Part shown: positions 1 to 8,800 of the stretch, piece after piece | How the letters are laid out: every line of letters begins with the position of its first letter | Position numbering within the stretch: the stretch's first letter is position 1 | NCBI GenBank assembly: GCA_023228995.1 | Contig: JALOAD010000031.1 | Location: 1-39,288 of the forward strand | Reading direction: 5' to 3' | DNA length: 39,288 bases | From: Candidatus Muiribacterium halophilum | Lineage (GTDB): Bacteria; Muiribacteriota; Muiribacteriia; Muiribacteriales; Muiribacteriaceae | Made by a program: the position numbers and the translations under genes | The notes under the pieces: generated by a model | What the model was told of the DNA's origin: nothing | The model's database searches: none | The model's input: only the letters and a program-made list of their open reading frames with translations

Positions 1-1
1 A

Positions 2-1855
2 GGAAAAAACATATTTAAAGATATGATAAATGTAAAAATTGAACCAGTTATTGAAGAAATGAAAGAAGGTGTGAAGAAAAGGCTTACTGCAAGTCTTGTA
101 TATAAAGATGGCACTCCTGTAGATATGACAGGACTTGAGAATATACAATGGAACTGGAGTATAACAGGAAATGAAGATGATGATTATGCAATAGAACCTA
201 TAAGAACAAATTCCACACAGGCAGATTTCACTTTATACAAAGGAAATTTCATGGATATAATAGTCTCAGCAAAAGTGGACTTCTCAGTCGCTGAAAAGCG
301 ATGGGTCAGGCTGAACTCTGCGGGAGTAAAAGAAAGCTCAGCTCAGACCCGGGTAGTATCAAGAGAATTCTCAATTGAAGGAGATAATCAAGTACCAATA
401 ATGATAGTCAATGAAGACGATAGAAGGATAAAAAACATACCAATGATAAACCCAGATGATTTAGAAGGAATTACAAGTGGAGATTGTAATGTGTCTGAAA
501 ACAAGATATTTGCAGATCTTAAATTGTTGACAAATTATTCTGTTAATGTAAAAGATAAATTTGAATTTTCCTTCTCGGATAATGAAACAGGTAAAACATA
601 TTCAGGAATAGCAGAAGAAACTGAAAATAACAGTTATATTTATGAAGGAACAGATAAAGACGGAAGAGCTGTTGAGTTTTATATGCCAAAACCTATTCAA
701 CAAAATATTATTATAGCTTCAAGGAAAAATTTGTTAGATAATGGAGAAATACAATCAATTAGGATAGATGAACAAAGCATTTCAGATGAAAGTATGAATG
801 TTGGTTTTTATGATAATGGTGAACAGAAATATTTTTCTAATATGGTAATTGAAAATCAGGAAAGCTTAAATCAAGAAGAATTTATAAATAAAAATTCAAT
901 ATTTAAAATCAAAGTATTATCAAATGAAGATTTAGGTGATAAAATAACAGGCAAGTTAAAAATTGGTGATAATGAAAATTATTATATAAATGAAGTTGAA
1001 CTTTATAAAGAAAAAACAGATAAAAGATTAGCTTTTTCAACTTATATATTAGCTTCCTCAGTAATAGTTGCTTTTGAATATTCAATAAAAGATGTTGTAC
1101 TAAAAAACAAAAGAAGAAGGATTATAAAAGGTGGTTTAAATAATATTAAAAATTCTGTGTATTTTTTATTTAATAAAATGCAGGAATATAAAGAAATAGG
1201 AAGTTACAATAAAATTGCATATATGGGAAAAGCGTTTGGTAGAGCTTCATTTTATGATGACTTTGAAAATATTGCCAAATTAATAAATAATCTTGATTAC
1301 ACAGTAAGGCTTGATCATAGTTTAACAAAAAGAGAATTTATAGATAATATAAATAATTCAGAAATATTATATATATTTTCTCATGGAACAATTGGAGATA
1401 TATATGATAATGATGATGGAATAATAAGAACCGGTAAATTAAAAGTTTTTGTTGAAAAAAAAGATGACATAGATATAGACCATATATTAATAAGTTACAA
1501 GGATTTTATTGATAAAAATCCAAATTTTAAACTGGTATTTTTTAATGGTTGTGATTTAGGTAAACCAGAATGGCGTGAAAAATTTTTAGAGGTTTTAAAT
1601 ACTAAAATATATATATCATGGGTAAGACCAGTTAATTCAACCGAAGCTTCATATTTTGCTAAAAAGTTTTTTGAACTTTTAAATCAGAAAGACGAGGAAA
1701 ACGATGAATATTTTACTGTAAGAAAAGCCTTATTAAAAACACTAAGTGATGTACTGGGCGAAGTAATTGTGAGTAGTTCAGAACATGGTATAACTAATTC
1801 AGAGAATATATATGCAACTGGTGAAGGTTTAGATTCACCTATAAAAGAGAATTAA
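2..1855 (+). CDS. Ig-like module + membrane segment + CHAT/caspase-like protease domain (5' end probably outside window)
   Basis: The frame is open to the window edge. The first ATG (23) has no ribosome binding site at a normal distance, so the real start probably lies upstream; residues are counted from that ATG. Residues about 1-120 resemble a bacterial Ig-like (Big-type) surface module, and about 160-330 are unrecognised. Residues 335-352 are a hydrophobic stretch followed by KNKRRR, a possible single membrane pass with the C-terminus inside. The C-terminal part (about 395-580) has the CHAT/caspase pattern: a strand ending in FSHG (His454), then VFFNGC (Cys510), then a W-x-P-V segment before a helix, as in CHAT proteins. 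The His-Cys dyad predicts a cysteine protease; substrate unknown. The first ~450 bases are visibly richer in GC than the rest. The protease fold is an inference from motifs. Confidence 0.6.
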   Translation, partial: GKNIFKDMINVKIEPVIEEMKEGVKKRLTASLVYKDGTPVDMTGLENIQWNWSITGNEDDDYAIEPIRTNSTQADFTLYKGNFMDIIVSAKVDFSVAEKRWVRLNSAGVKESSAQTRVVSREFSIEGDNQVPIMIVNEDDRRIKNIPMINPDDLEGITSGDCNVSENKIFADLKLLTNYSVNVKDKFEFSFSDNETGKTYSGIAEETENNSYIYEGTDKDGRAVEFYMPKPIQQNIIIASRKNLLDNGEIQSIRIDEQSISDESMNVGFYDNGEQKYFSNMVIENQESLNQEEFINKNSIFKIKVLSNEDLGDKITGKLKIGDNENYYINEVELYKEKTDKRLAFSTYILASSVIVAFEYSIKDVVLKNKRRRIIKGGLNNIKNSVYFLFNKMQEYKEIGSYNKIAYMGKAFGRASFYDDFENIAKLINNLDYTVRLDHSLTKREFIDNINNSEILYIFSHGTIGDIYDNDDGIIRTGKLKVFVEKKDDIDIDHILISYKDFIDKNPNFKLVFFNGCDLGKPEWREKFLEVLNTKIYISWVRPVNSTEASYFAKKFFELLNQKDEENDEYFTVRKALLKTLSDVLGEVIVSSSEHGITNSENIYATGEGLDSPIKEN

Positions 1856-1856
1856 A

Positions 1857-2939
1857 ATGAAAAAAATATTTTTATTAATTTGTTTTAATTTGTTTTTTAT
1901 AAATATATTTTCTCTAACTATAGATTCTCAAAAAGAATTTATAGAAAATTTTTTAAAGAAATATAAAAATATTGAAAAAAATCAAATAATAAAATATAGA
2001 TTATATGAAAAAGATAATAGAGTTTATAAAATTTGGGTAAAAATTAAAGATCATGAAAGAGATTTTGACTTTCATTATTCGAAGAAGAGTTTAAAATTTA
2101 TACACTTTGATGACGAAAATTTTCCTAAAAATATTTCAAAAGAAGAATATTTAGATGAAGATATTTTACAGGAAAAAGCAATAAATATATTAGAAGAAGT
2201 TTTTAATATAAATATAAAACAAGATTTTCTTTTGCAAAAAGAATACATTGTTCATTTAGTTGAAGAATATAAAGAAAGTAAATTTATATCTTTTGAGTTT
2301 ATCAGAAAATATCAAGGTTATCCATCTAAGAATTTTGTTAGAATAGGATTTTTAAAAAATGGTGATTTACTATATTTAATGTCTTCTTTAGAAAATCTTC
2401 CTAAAATAAGAAAATATAATTTAACCGTATCAAGAGAAGAAGCTAAGGAAATTGCATTAAAGGATGCAAGAGTTAAATTACCAGATTTATTTAATGAATA
2501 TTATTATACATATCTGAAAATGTCAGATTATAAATATGGTCAAGGAGCAGCTAGTTTTATTGGTAGTATAGCAAAGGATTTTAGATTACCCTGGATAATA
2601 TATACAGATTCTTCCTATATATTAGATTATAGAAAAAATATTATAAGTAAATTATTAAAAAAATATTTTCCGAGATATCCAAAATTAGTATGGTATATAT
2701 ATTTAAGATTTAGAGATGAAAGAATGATTAGAGCAGAAAAAAGAGGAGTTGGAAATATAACTTATAATTTAAAAAACGGATTTTTATGTTATAGGATAAA
2801 TGCTGAAACTGGTAAAATAATAGATTTTGATTATAACTTTGTCAATTTTCACAAAGGAAGAGCTTATGAAGATTTTGAGCTTAAAAAATATGGACCACCG
2901 ATATATTATGATGAAAATGGAAATGAAATAATTTTTTAG
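1857..2939 (+). CDS. Secreted hypothetical protein with PepSY/YcdB-like segments
   Basis: 360 residues starting one base after the stop of the CHAT-domain gene, so very likely co-transcribed and coupled with it. The first ~20 residues (two lysines, then a long hydrophobic run) form a signal peptide without a lipobox cysteine. Two stretches recall the PepSY/YcdB fold: VSREEAKEIALKDA near residue 190 and YRINAETGKIIDFD near 320. PepSY-like proteins often bind or inhibit secreted proteases, so a role as partner or inhibitor of the upstream protease-like protein is plausible but is inference. Fragments of related genes lie directly downstream, showing that this family has been duplicated and lost here. 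The exact family is not recognised with certainty. Confidence 0.55.
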   Translation: MKKIFLLICFNLFFINIFSLTIDSQKEFIENFLKKYKNIEKNQIIKYRLYEKDNRVYKIWVKIKDHERDFDFHYSKKSLKFIHFDDENFPKNISKEEYLDEDILQEKAINILEEVFNINIKQDFLLQKEYIVHLVEEYKESKFISFEFIRKYQGYPSKNFVRIGFLKNGDLLYLMSSLENLPKIRKYNLTVSREEAKEIALKDARVKLPDLFNEYYYTYLKMSDYKYGQGAASFIGSIAKDFRLPWIIYTDSSYILDYRKNIISKLLKKYFPRYPKLVWYIYLRFRDERMIRAEKRGVGNITYNLKNGFLCYRINAETGKIIDFDYNFVNFHKGRAYEDFELKKYGPPIYYDENGNEIIF

Positions 2940-2954
2940 AATAAATATGGAAAT

Positions 2955-3080
2955 TATGGAAAAAATATTTTCTGAGATATCCAAAGTTAATATGACATAT
3001 AAATTTTTTTTGGTAATAGCAAGTTCCCTATCAGATAATAATAAATCCTGATTTCAGATTCCCGGATCTTTTTGAAATAG
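2955..3080 (+). pseudogene. Remnant of a paralogue of the preceding gene
   Basis: Bases 2960-3000 repeat bases 2658-2698 of the preceding gene (the part encoding KKYFPRYPKL) with only about five substitutions in ~41 positions, all transitions. No open frame survives. Around 3048-3080 another frame reads PDFRFPDLFE, echoing two places in the intact gene (KDFRLPW and VKLPDLFN). The order of the pieces differs from the intact gene, so they probably come from more than one decayed copy. Confidence 0.55.
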
Positions 3081-3132
3081 AGAAAGTATATGAAAAATAA
3101 AACAATAATTTTATTTTTCATATACTTTCTCT
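3079..3132. repeat. Perfect 24-bp inverted repeat (hairpin)
   Basis: Left arm 3079-3102 and right arm 3109-3132 are exact reverse complements around a 6-base loop (caataa). The stem is almost pure A/T with no trailing U-run, so it is not a typical intrinsic terminator. It spans the end of one decayed reading frame and the signal-peptide start of the next. Confidence 0.75.
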
Positions 3133-3501
3133 TTTATATTAAGTTTATTAATAAATGCAGAGGAAAAAAGAATACTCTCTGAATAGGAAAAGGAATCTTA
3201 TGTTGACAGAATGATAGATATAATAGCGTATTATTATCATGATGACCCGGAGTTTTTGGAAAATCTGAAAGTTTATATAGGACTTGGGAAAAGCTATGCA
3301 CTTGAAAAAGGAAAGAATCTTATAAAAGGTAGCTTATTTAATTATGATGAAGAGAAAGAAAAATATATAACAAATTTTGACTTTAGATTTGCTGACAGAA
3401 AATTAATATTTTTTTCAGAAAATAATTGCTATGAGAAATTAAAAAAAAGAAAAGGAGAAAAGATAGAGAAAATAATCATGTTAATTCTAAAATTATTTTA
3501 A
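3090..3501 (+). pseudogene. Frameshifted, interrupted paralogue of the secreted gene at 1857
   Basis: An ATG at 3090 opens a signal-peptide-like start (MKNKTIILFFIYFLF), but that frame stops at the TGA at 3180-3182. The frame reaching 3501 is entered by a shift near 3130 and has an internal TAG at 3184-3186. It continues as EKESYVDRMIDII and on to the end. The last part, NFDFRFADRKLIFF, resembles DFDFHYSKKSLKFI of the intact gene at 1857, so this looks like the 5' portion of a decayed paralogue. The residual open frame from the ATG at 3211 (96 codons) has only a poor, distant ribosome site and is probably not a functional gene. A genuine small protein cannot be fully excluded. Confidence 0.55.
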
Positions 3502-3572
3502 TATAAATTCTCTGATTATTTTATACAGAATACTCAAATTTTTTTATATGACGGTTGAATTTTAAGTTATGG

Positions 3573-3600
3573 TTGAAAAAAAATAAAAATGAGTTACAAT
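3573..3600 (+). promoter_or_regulatory. Sigma-70-type promoter for the ygeY-like gene
   Basis: TTGAAA (3573-3578) and TACAAT (3595-3600) with a 16-base spacer, about 40 bases upstream of the start codon. An AAAGGAG ribosome site follows at 3626-3632. Confidence 0.6.
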
Positions 3601-3639
3601 TAGGTCAATCTTATAAAAACATTTCAAAGGAGTATAAAC

Positions 3640-4839
3640 ATGAAAGAAAAGATTATGGAAAGAGTTGAGCATTACAGGAATGATATTATTTCACTTCTTC
3701 AAAGAATGATTCAGACTAAATCATATAGTAAACAGGAAGAAGCTCAGGTTAATTTGCTTGTTAAGACAATGCAGGAACTTGGTTTTGATGAAGCTAAGGC
3801 TGATTCACTTGGAAATGCTATTGGAAGAATGGGTAGTGGAAAAAAAGTTATTTTTTATGATGGTCATATTGATACAGTTGAAGTTAATGATCCTTCTGCA
3901 TGGAAATACGATCCTTTTGCTGCTGAAATTCATGATGGTAAGATGTATGGTCGTGGAACAGTTGATGAAAAATCAGGTGTTGCGTGTATGATTTATGCTG
4001 TTAAGATAATGAAGGAACTTGATCTTCTTAAAGATTATACAATTTATGTAACTGCTACTGTTATGGAAGAAGATTGTGATGGTTATTGTCACATTCATAT
4101 TCATGATTATGAAAAAATCAAAGCTGATTATGTTGTACTTGCTGAACCAACTAATATGGATATTTATAGAGGTCATAGAGGAAGAATGGAAATGACAGTT
4201 CATGTAAAAGGTAGAGCTGCTCATGGTGCTCATTGTGATAGAGGTGATAATGCTATTTACAAAATGGCTTCACTTGTAAAAGAAATTGAACAGCTTCATG
4301 GAAGATTAAAAAATGATGATTTTCTTGGAAAAGGTTCTATTACTATATCTAAAATTGAAAGTACTGCTCCATCTCAGTGTTCTGTATCAGATTCATGTAC
4401 TATTTATCTTGATAGAAGACTTACTGCTGGTGAAACAAAAGACAGTGCTGTTAAAGAAATTATGGAACTTCCAGCTTATTCAAAAATTGGTGCTAAAGTT
4501 GAAGTTCTTAATTATGATGAGAAAGCATGGACTGGTTTTAGAGCTCAACAGGAAGCTTATTTTCCAACTTGGGTACTTGAAGAAAAACATCCTCTTGTAC
4601 AGGCTGGATTTGAAGCTGCTGAAATGTTCAATAAAAAAGATACTAAAATCTCAAGATGGACTTTTTCAACTAATGGAGTTGCTACTATGGGAAGATATAA
4701 CATTCCTTCAATAGGTTTTGCTCCTGGTAGAGAAGAACTTGCTCATTCTATTGAAGAATATGTTGAAATAGAAGAACTTGTTACTGCTACTGCAATTTAT
4801 GCAGCTATTCCATCAATGCTTAGAAAGCTTGAAAAATAA
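3640..4839 (+). CDS. ygeY: M20-family metallohydrolase, YgeY type
   Basis: 399 residues, the usual length for YgeY-type zinc hydrolases (M20/ArgE/DapE superfamily), which cleave amide bonds and are often linked to purine or selenium-dependent catabolism. Metal and catalytic residues are readable: DGHIDT (His76, Asp78), GTVDEKSG (bridging Asp109), MEED (Glu143/Glu144), LAEPTN (Glu169) and a late AHSIEE (His369). The dimerisation lid contains RAAHGAH. A His-rich patch (CHIHIHD, near 150-156) follows the glutamate pair. The start is supported by AAAGGAG seven bases upstream. The gene has its own promoter and a strong terminator, so it is monocistronic. Codon choice is dominated by CTT, GCT and GGT, suggesting good expression. 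The exact substrate cannot be read from sequence. Confidence 0.85.
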   Translation: MKEKIMERVEHYRNDIISLLQRMIQTKSYSKQEEAQVNLLVKTMQELGFDEAKADSLGNAIGRMGSGKKVIFYDGHIDTVEVNDPSAWKYDPFAAEIHDGKMYGRGTVDEKSGVACMIYAVKIMKELDLLKDYTIYVTATVMEEDCDGYCHIHIHDYEKIKADYVVLAEPTNMDIYRGHRGRMEMTVHVKGRAAHGAHCDRGDNAIYKMASLVKEIEQLHGRLKNDDFLGKGSITISKIESTAPSQCSVSDSCTIYLDRRLTAGETKDSAVKEIMELPAYSKIGAKVEVLNYDEKAWTGFRAQQEAYFPTWVLEEKHPLVQAGFEAAEMFNKKDTKISRWTFSTNGVATMGRYNIPSIGFAPGREELAHSIEEYVEIEELVTATAIYAAIPSMLRKLEK

Positions 4840-4860
4840 TTTATTTTTCATAAAATAAAA

Positions 4861-4892
4861 AAAAGGTCAGAGAAATCTGGCCTTTTTTTTTT
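4861..4892 (+). terminator. Intrinsic terminator after the ygeY-like gene
   Basis: 11-bp stem (4861-4871 with 4876-4886, one G-U pair), GAAA loop, and a run of ten T from 4883. Confidence 0.85.
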
Positions 4893-4920
4893 AGGTTCTA
4901 GGTCTTCTGTTTTTTTTCCC

Positions 4921-4949
4921 TTGACAATTATTTTCTTTAATTTTACAAT
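4921..4949 (+). promoter_or_regulatory. Strong sigma-70-type promoter for arginine decarboxylase
   Basis: TTGACA (4921-4926), 17-base spacer, TACAAT (4944-4949): near-perfect consensus. It also shows that the coding region cannot start at the in-frame TTG at 4921, which is the -35 box itself. Confidence 0.8.
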
Positions 4950-4980
4950 TGCAAAAATAATGTATAACGGAGGACAGACA

Positions 4981-5541
4981 ATGAATAAAAATAGAGTGCC
5001 GAGTGCTTTGTTTCTTACCAAAGGTGTTGGAGTTCATAGAGAGAAACTTGGGTCTTTCGAAGAAGCTTTAAGAGAAGCAAAAATTGCTTGTTATAATCTT
5101 GTATTGGTTTCAAGTATTTTTCCACCACATTGTAAAGTTGTTACAGATGACGAAGGTGTAAAAATGTTGAGTCCGGGCGAAATTACTTTTTGTGTTATGA
5201 GTCAGAATGCAACAAATGAACCAGGAAGAAGGATTTCTGCATCAGTTGGAATTGCTGTTCCTAAAAAACCGGATAATTATGGATATTTGAGTGAACATCA
5301 TGCTTTTGGTATGCTTGCTGACAATTCTGGTGATTATGCAGAAGATCTTGCAGCTTCTATGCTTGCTTCTACATTAGGCATAGAATTTGATGCTGATCAG
5401 GCATGGAATGAAAGAAAAGGTATATGGCTGCTTCAGGATGATATAGTTACTACAACTAATCACACTGTTTTTGCAAAGGGTGATGAAAGAGGATATTGGA
5501 CTACTGTTGTAGCTGCTGCTGTTTTTTGTAAATATAGTTGA
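4981..5541 (+). CDS. pdaD: Pyruvoyl-dependent arginine decarboxylase
   Basis: 186 residues. Converts arginine to agmatine using a pyruvoyl group made by self-cleavage. The cleavage site is visible as LVLVSSIFPP: the chain breaks between Ser44 and Ser45, and Ser45 becomes the pyruvoyl residue of the alpha chain, as in the Methanocaldococcus jannaschii enzyme. Other family features are PGRRISASVG, GYLSEHHAFG, and WNERKGIW near the C-terminus. I chose the ATG at 4981 because GGAGG lies eight bases upstream and the longer frame would run through the promoter. A promoter and a terminator flank it, so it is transcribed alone. It probably serves polyamine synthesis or acid/arginine metabolism; no agmatinase-type partner is in view. 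Confidence 0.9.
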   Translation: MNKNRVPSALFLTKGVGVHREKLGSFEEALREAKIACYNLVLVSSIFPPHCKVVTDDEGVKMLSPGEITFCVMSQNATNEPGRRISASVGIAVPKKPDNYGYLSEHHAFGMLADNSGDYAEDLAASMLASTLGIEFDADQAWNERKGIWLLQDDIVTTTNHTVFAKGDERGYWTTVVAAAVFCKYS

Positions 5542-5564
5542 AATTCTTAAATATATAAAAAATT

Positions 5565-5602
5565 AATGTATCTTAGTTTTTTAAACTAGGATACATTGTT
5601 TT
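5565..5602 (+). terminator. Hairpin terminator after arginine decarboxylase; remaining intergenic sequence
   Basis: 15-bp stem (5565-5579 with 5583-5597, one G-U pair) around a TTT loop, followed by GTTTT. In the rest of the 5542-5844 gap I see AT-rich sequence with loose -10-like motifs (GATAAT near 5706, TATAAT near 5740) but no convincing -35. A small GC-rich patch lies near 5800-5821. I recognise no known riboswitch. Confidence 0.65.
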
Positions 5603-5844
5603 ACCGTTCTTATACGCTTCACATACTTTTTCTATATTTTTTTGTCTACTGGTATAAATAAAAGTTAAAAAAACTATTTTTTTATTATAAAGTGCTTTAG
5701 TTTATGATAATATAAATAAAGGTGTAAACTGATTTTTTTTATAATTGCGGTTTCGATGAATGCTGAGAATTAATTTATGCTAAATAAAAACAATAATAAC
5801 GGGGTTTTCAGGGGATCCTGTAATAATTTACGGAGGGTAATTTA

Positions 5845-8800
5845 ATGCTTCTTTCTTGTCCTTTTTTAGGTGCAAATTCGAGCGGTGAAAAAATAGATTA
5901 CTGTATAAAAGAACGTTGTCAATTCTATGATAGAAAAAGTCAAAATTGTGTTATTGCAACAATTGGTGAAGCTTCTCTTAGATATTTGACATCATCTAAG
6001 ATGATAACTCTTGAAAAAGAGCTTGAAAGGGAAGAATCTTCTTCTAAAAATCTGGATAAGAATGAAAAAAAAGAAAAATACTCGATTTATTTATCTAAAG
6101 CATATAGATTATTCAAATTAAGAATGTTTGCTGATTGTGAACTAGAGCTTAGAAGAGCTATTGTTTATAACAAAAAAGGGTTTGATGCTTATAATCTTTT
6201 AGGCAAAGTTTGCATTGAGTTGAATAAAACAGATGAAGCTGTAATATCATTTAAAGAAGCTCTTAAAATCCGTAAAGAAGCACAAGTTGTTAAAAATCTT
6301 ATTGAACAGTATGAAGCATTATATAGTGAATTCCCTGAAAAAGATAAATTTTATAGAGAGATAATTGAAAGATTTGGTGAAGAAGTTGAAGGAGCTAAAT
6401 CAGAAGTTTCTTATTATGCTATTGCATGTTGTTATTTTATTTTTAAATTTTCTAATATTTCTGATGATTCAAGGTTTGAATTATGTTATTCAAATCTTCA
6501 AAAAAGTGTAGAAATAAAGAAAAATTTTTCTGAAAGCTATTTTCTTATGTTTGAACTTAATAAACAATACAATATACTAAAAGATGATGAAGTGATTGAT
6601 TATATGATAAAAGCTAAAGATTATGATAAAGAAAATCCTCTTTCTTATCTTTATCTTTCAAGAGCTTATCTTGAACATGGTAATTCTTATGATTCTGAAA
6701 AAGTTTTAGAAAATATTAAAAAAGCTGTAAAACTTGATGAAGATAATTGGGAAATTCTTTATCATTATGGCAAAATTATGGAAAGTTATCAGTTTTTTCC
6801 AAAAGCTGTTAATCAGTATATAAAAGCTCTTGAAATTTGTCCTTTTAATGTCAAAGTACTTGAAAGACTTGCTAGAGTTTATGAAATAAGTAATCTTTAT
6901 GATAAGACTATAACAGTTTATAATGAGCTTATTGAGAGAGATTGCACAAATGAAAAATATTTAAGTAAACTTGGAGAACTTTCTCTGCTTAGACTTGATT
7001 ATGAACAAGCTTTAAAACATTATTCAGGTCTTCTTGAATTATTTCCATTTAATGGTGAATATTACAAAAATTATTATATATGCATTAAAAATACAACTTC
7101 TAAAGATGAATGGGAAAATATATTAAGTGAGATAAAAAAAGAAACTGAGCTTGAAACTTATAATTATATTAAATTTGTTCATCTTGGTTATTCAAGTATG
7201 ATACTTACAGATGACCATACAAAAGAACCAGAACTTTCAAACATAATTGATACATTTAAAAGAATTATTTCGATTGAACCTGATTTTGTTTATGCTTATT
7301 GGGTTCTTGCCTCTCTTTATATTGATGCTCAAAAGAACAATGAAGCTTATGAAATGATTGAAAAAATAAAAAAGCTTAATATTGAAGAAGCTTATATATA
7401 TGATAATTTATCCGATGTTTTGTTTAGATTATCAGAAACTCAAAATGCTGTTGAATTTCTTGAAAAAGCAATTAATATTGACCCTGAATGTAAAACAGCT
7501 TATAAAAAGCTTATGAATATTCATGATATTGATTCTGAAGCTGATAAACTTGAAGATATTGCAAGAAAAGTTATTAAGATTTATCCAAATGAATTTGAAG
7601 CTTATTATTATCTTGGAAGAATAAGTCATAAAGATAATGATGATGAAAAAGCTATGGATTATCTTAGAAAAGCTGTTGAAATAAATCCTGTAAGTGAAAA
7701 ATCTAATTTTCTTCTTGCGAGAATTTACGAAGAAAATACAATGTTTGATCTTGCAAAATCTTATTATAAAAAAACTGTTGAGATTAATTCTGATAATTGT
7801 TCTGCTTTATACTCACTTGGAAAACTTTATAAAAAAGATAAAGACAATGATAAGGCTGAAGTTTATCTTAAAAAATCAATTGAAAAAAATCATGAAAACG
7901 CAAATGCTTATATTGAACTTGCAAGACTTTATTCTGATAGAGATTCATTGGGTCTTGCTGCAAATATGTATGAAAAAGCTATTTCTTATCAAGAAGATAT
8001 ATGGATAAGATTTGAACTTTCTGAAGTTTTTATAAAAGTTAGAAAATATGATTCAGCTATAAAAACTTTAAAAGTTATTCTTGAAAAAGATAGTGAAAAT
8101 ATAAAAGCCAGATTGAGGCTTGGTGAGGTTTATGCTGAGATGAATCTGCTTGAAAGTGCTCAGGAAGAATTTAAAAAGATAATTGATCTTGATAGAAGAA
8201 ATGTTGAAGCTCACATGGCACTTGCTGATGTATATACTAAAAACAATCTTATTGGTGCTTCTATAGTAGAGTATAGAAAATCTCTTGAAATTGATCCATG
8301 TAATATCAATGCAAGAATAAAACTTGCAGAAATATATCAATATCAGAAATCTTATTCTGAAGCTATTAGAGAGTATGAAGAAATATTAAAAAATGATAAA
8401 GAACATGTTGAATCGCTATACAGGCTTGGAGAACTTTATTATGCTCAAAATAAAATTGATGAAGCGATTAAGTTTTTTTTATCTGTAATAAAGCTTGATT
8501 CTTCTCATATAATTTCTTATAAGAGGCTTGGAGATATATATTCGTCTCAGCAAAATTATCATGAAGCTATTGCTAAATATGAGAAAGTTATTGAAATGGA
8601 ACCTTCAGAACTTGATGCTTATTATAAAGTTGGTTACTGTTATTTTGAACTTGAAAATTTTATAAAATCAGAAGAAAATCTTAAAAAAGTTATTAAGTTT
8701 GATGAAAATTATGATGAAGCTTTTTTTTATTTAGGCAAAATAAGCTCTATTAATGAAGAATATCAAGAAGCTGTTGATTTTATAAAAAAAGCCTCTATTC

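Noticed and set aside
4921-4980. Longer arginine decarboxylase starting at the TTG at 4921
   Set aside because: That codon is the -35 box of a near-consensus promoter; ATG 4981 has a proper ribosome site and matches the family.
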